Assembly: GCA_963788285.1 (NCBI GenBank)
Contig: CAWBGB010000006.1
Coordinates: 62,001 to 126,000 of the forward strand
Reading direction: 5' to 3'
Length of the DNA: 64,000 bases
Source of the DNA: Alicyclobacillus_A sp963788285
Lineage (GTDB): Bacteria > Bacillota > Bacilli > Alicyclobacillales > Alicyclobacillaceae
Made by a program: the position numbers and the translations under genes. Positions 63,290-64,000 of this stretch are shown here, in pieces (position 1 is the first letter of the stretch; each line of letters starts with the position of its first letter). The notes beneath the pieces were generated by a model. It did no database searches. It saw nothing but the letters and a program-made list of their open reading frames with translations, and was not told the origin of the DNA.

Positions 63290-63919
63290 ATGCATCACAA
63301 GTGGTTTCAGATGGCGGGCGTGGCAGGGATGCTGATGACGGTCGCGTCTCTGTCCTGGCATAGTGAGATTCTGCGACACGACAGCCTGAAGCTGATGGAG
63401 GCGACGGCCGCCGAACTCGCACACGGCCACTTAACGGGCGTTTTTCCAGGGAGTCGATTCAGGGCCGATTTCAGCATTCTCGAACCTGGGGATATTTTGC
63501 TGTGTCACAATCCCTTCGGTGGTTATGGGTATTGGACGCACGCTGTGTTGTACGTCGGAGATGGGCAAGTGGTGGATGCCTACGACTTTGAGCGAGGCAC
63601 ACAGTTACGGCGTGTTGAGGCGTATCAAAAGTACGCTGAAGTGGCGGTGCTACGGGCAAAGATGCCTGCAGAGAGGCGTGAACAGGTGGCACACTGGGCC
63701 CTGGCTGAAGTCGGAAAGCCGTACGATCCGTTTTCTGGCCTCACCGACACCCGCAGCCAATACTGTAGCAAACTCATTTGGCAGTTGTATGGCAGAGCTG
63801 GCGTGAAACTGTCTCCGGCACAGACCTGGATTTTACCTGAACAACTCGCGCAGAGCGCGGCGTTGGCGTGGGTGGCCAAATGGTCCGTTTCGCAAAGCGT
63901 AGGAGGGAATGTGTTGTGA
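63290..63919 (+). CDS. YiiX/YebB-like NlpC/P60-superfamily cysteine hydrolase
   Basis: A 209-residue protein with a weak N-terminal helix (MAGVAGMLMTVASLSWHSE) that may be a signal or anchor. The papain-like NlpC/P60 domain is circularly permuted as in YiiX: the His side comes first (GDILLCHNPFGG and WTHAVLYVGDGQVVDAYDF) and the nucleophile Cys comes late (RSQYCSKLIWQLYGRAG). Such enzymes cleave amide or ester bonds of lipids or peptides. The start ATG 63290 has only a weak GGGG upstream. It overlaps the next gene by four bases. Confidence 0.8.
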   Translation: MHHKWFQMAGVAGMLMTVASLSWHSEILRHDSLKLMEATAAELAHGHLTGVFPGSRFRADFSILEPGDILLCHNPFGGYGYWTHAVLYVGDGQVVDAYDFERGTQLRRVEAYQKYAEVAVLRAKMPAERREQVAHWALAEVGKPYDPFSGLTDTRSQYCSKLIWQLYGRAGVKLSPAQTWILPEQLAQSAALAWVAKWSVSQSVGGNVL

Positions 63920-64000
63920 CCGCCCGACTGTGTTTGACATACCTCATGCTTCTGATTTTGTCATTCCTGGCGATTGACTATGTGGTCTGGCAACGAGTGC
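63916..64000 (+). CDS. Partial gene with N-terminal membrane helix, cut by window end
   Basis: GTG 63916 overlaps the preceding stop (GTGA) and is 13 bases behind AGGAGGG. The 28 visible residues form one hydrophobic helix (LCLTYLMLLILSFLAIDYVV), a signal anchor. Coupled translation suggests it works with the YiiX-like hydrolase. The product cannot be identified. Confidence 0.6.
   Translation, partial: MTARLCLTYLMLLILSFLAIDYVVWQRV

Overview
The window looks like a chromosomal segment of a low-to-mid GC, spore-forming-type Bacillota, most likely an Alicyclobacillus or a close relative. The reasons are an estimated GC near 53 percent, strong AGGAGG ribosome sites, frequent GTG and TTG starts, a ywqA/ywqB-type SNF2-SWIM pair, a HelD-type RNA polymerase recycling ATPase, and riboswitch classes typical of Firmicutes. 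The genus is an inference from style and gene set, not a database match.

Layout. 1-8.7 kb: esterase remnant, VOC protein, DMT exporter, M3 oligopeptidase, a decayed PAS-GGDEF gene, beta-carbonic anhydrase, a c-di-AMP riboswitch ahead of an APC-type amino acid permease, and a broken EamA transporter. 8.9-15.9 kb: broken MFS exporter, SEDS (RodA/FtsW) protein, L,D-transpeptidase, quinone oxidoreductase, a broken LysM-CAP gene carrying a 40-bp tandem duplication, an MFS tail fragment, a Cys-rich small membrane protein and a DUF2085 protein. 16-22 kb: an acyl-CoA ligase/MaoC/SDR/carboxylase/oxidoreductase cluster in which three of six genes are damaged, then DinB. 22-36 kb: helD, then the best-preserved block, a nine-gene ilvE-ilvD-ilvB-ilvN-ilvC-leuA-leuB-leuC-leuD operon behind a sigma-A promoter and a ykkC-family riboswitch that by context is the ppGpp type. 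36-46 kb: a LexA-boxed SPL-like radical SAM gene, exonuclease, Lin0512 protein, SNF2/SWIM pair, VanZ, fabV, LMW phosphatase and amidohydrolase. 46.3-54 kb: mobile and acquired DNA, namely a group II-intron-type reverse transcriptase split by a complete IS1182-family element, a long RNA-like noncoding stretch, a broken uracil-DNA-glycosylase-like gene, an AT-rich two-gene glycosyltransferase/TVP38 unit and an IS110 remnant. 54-60 kb: a two-component system and an RND pump that share a tandem-repeat operator. 60-64 kb: ammonium transporter, small ORFs, a membrane protein and a YiiX-like peptidase cut by the window edge.

How the parts work together. The ilv-leu operon makes valine, leucine and isoleucine from pyruvate/2-oxobutyrate and is wired to the stringent response through its leader RNA. 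The response regulator probably activates its own operon and the pump gene 1.4 kb downstream. The most notable signals are the two riboswitches, the shared operator, the LexA box, and the unusual density of broken genes (about a dozen). Some of these breaks are single-base frameshifts that could also be assembly errors.
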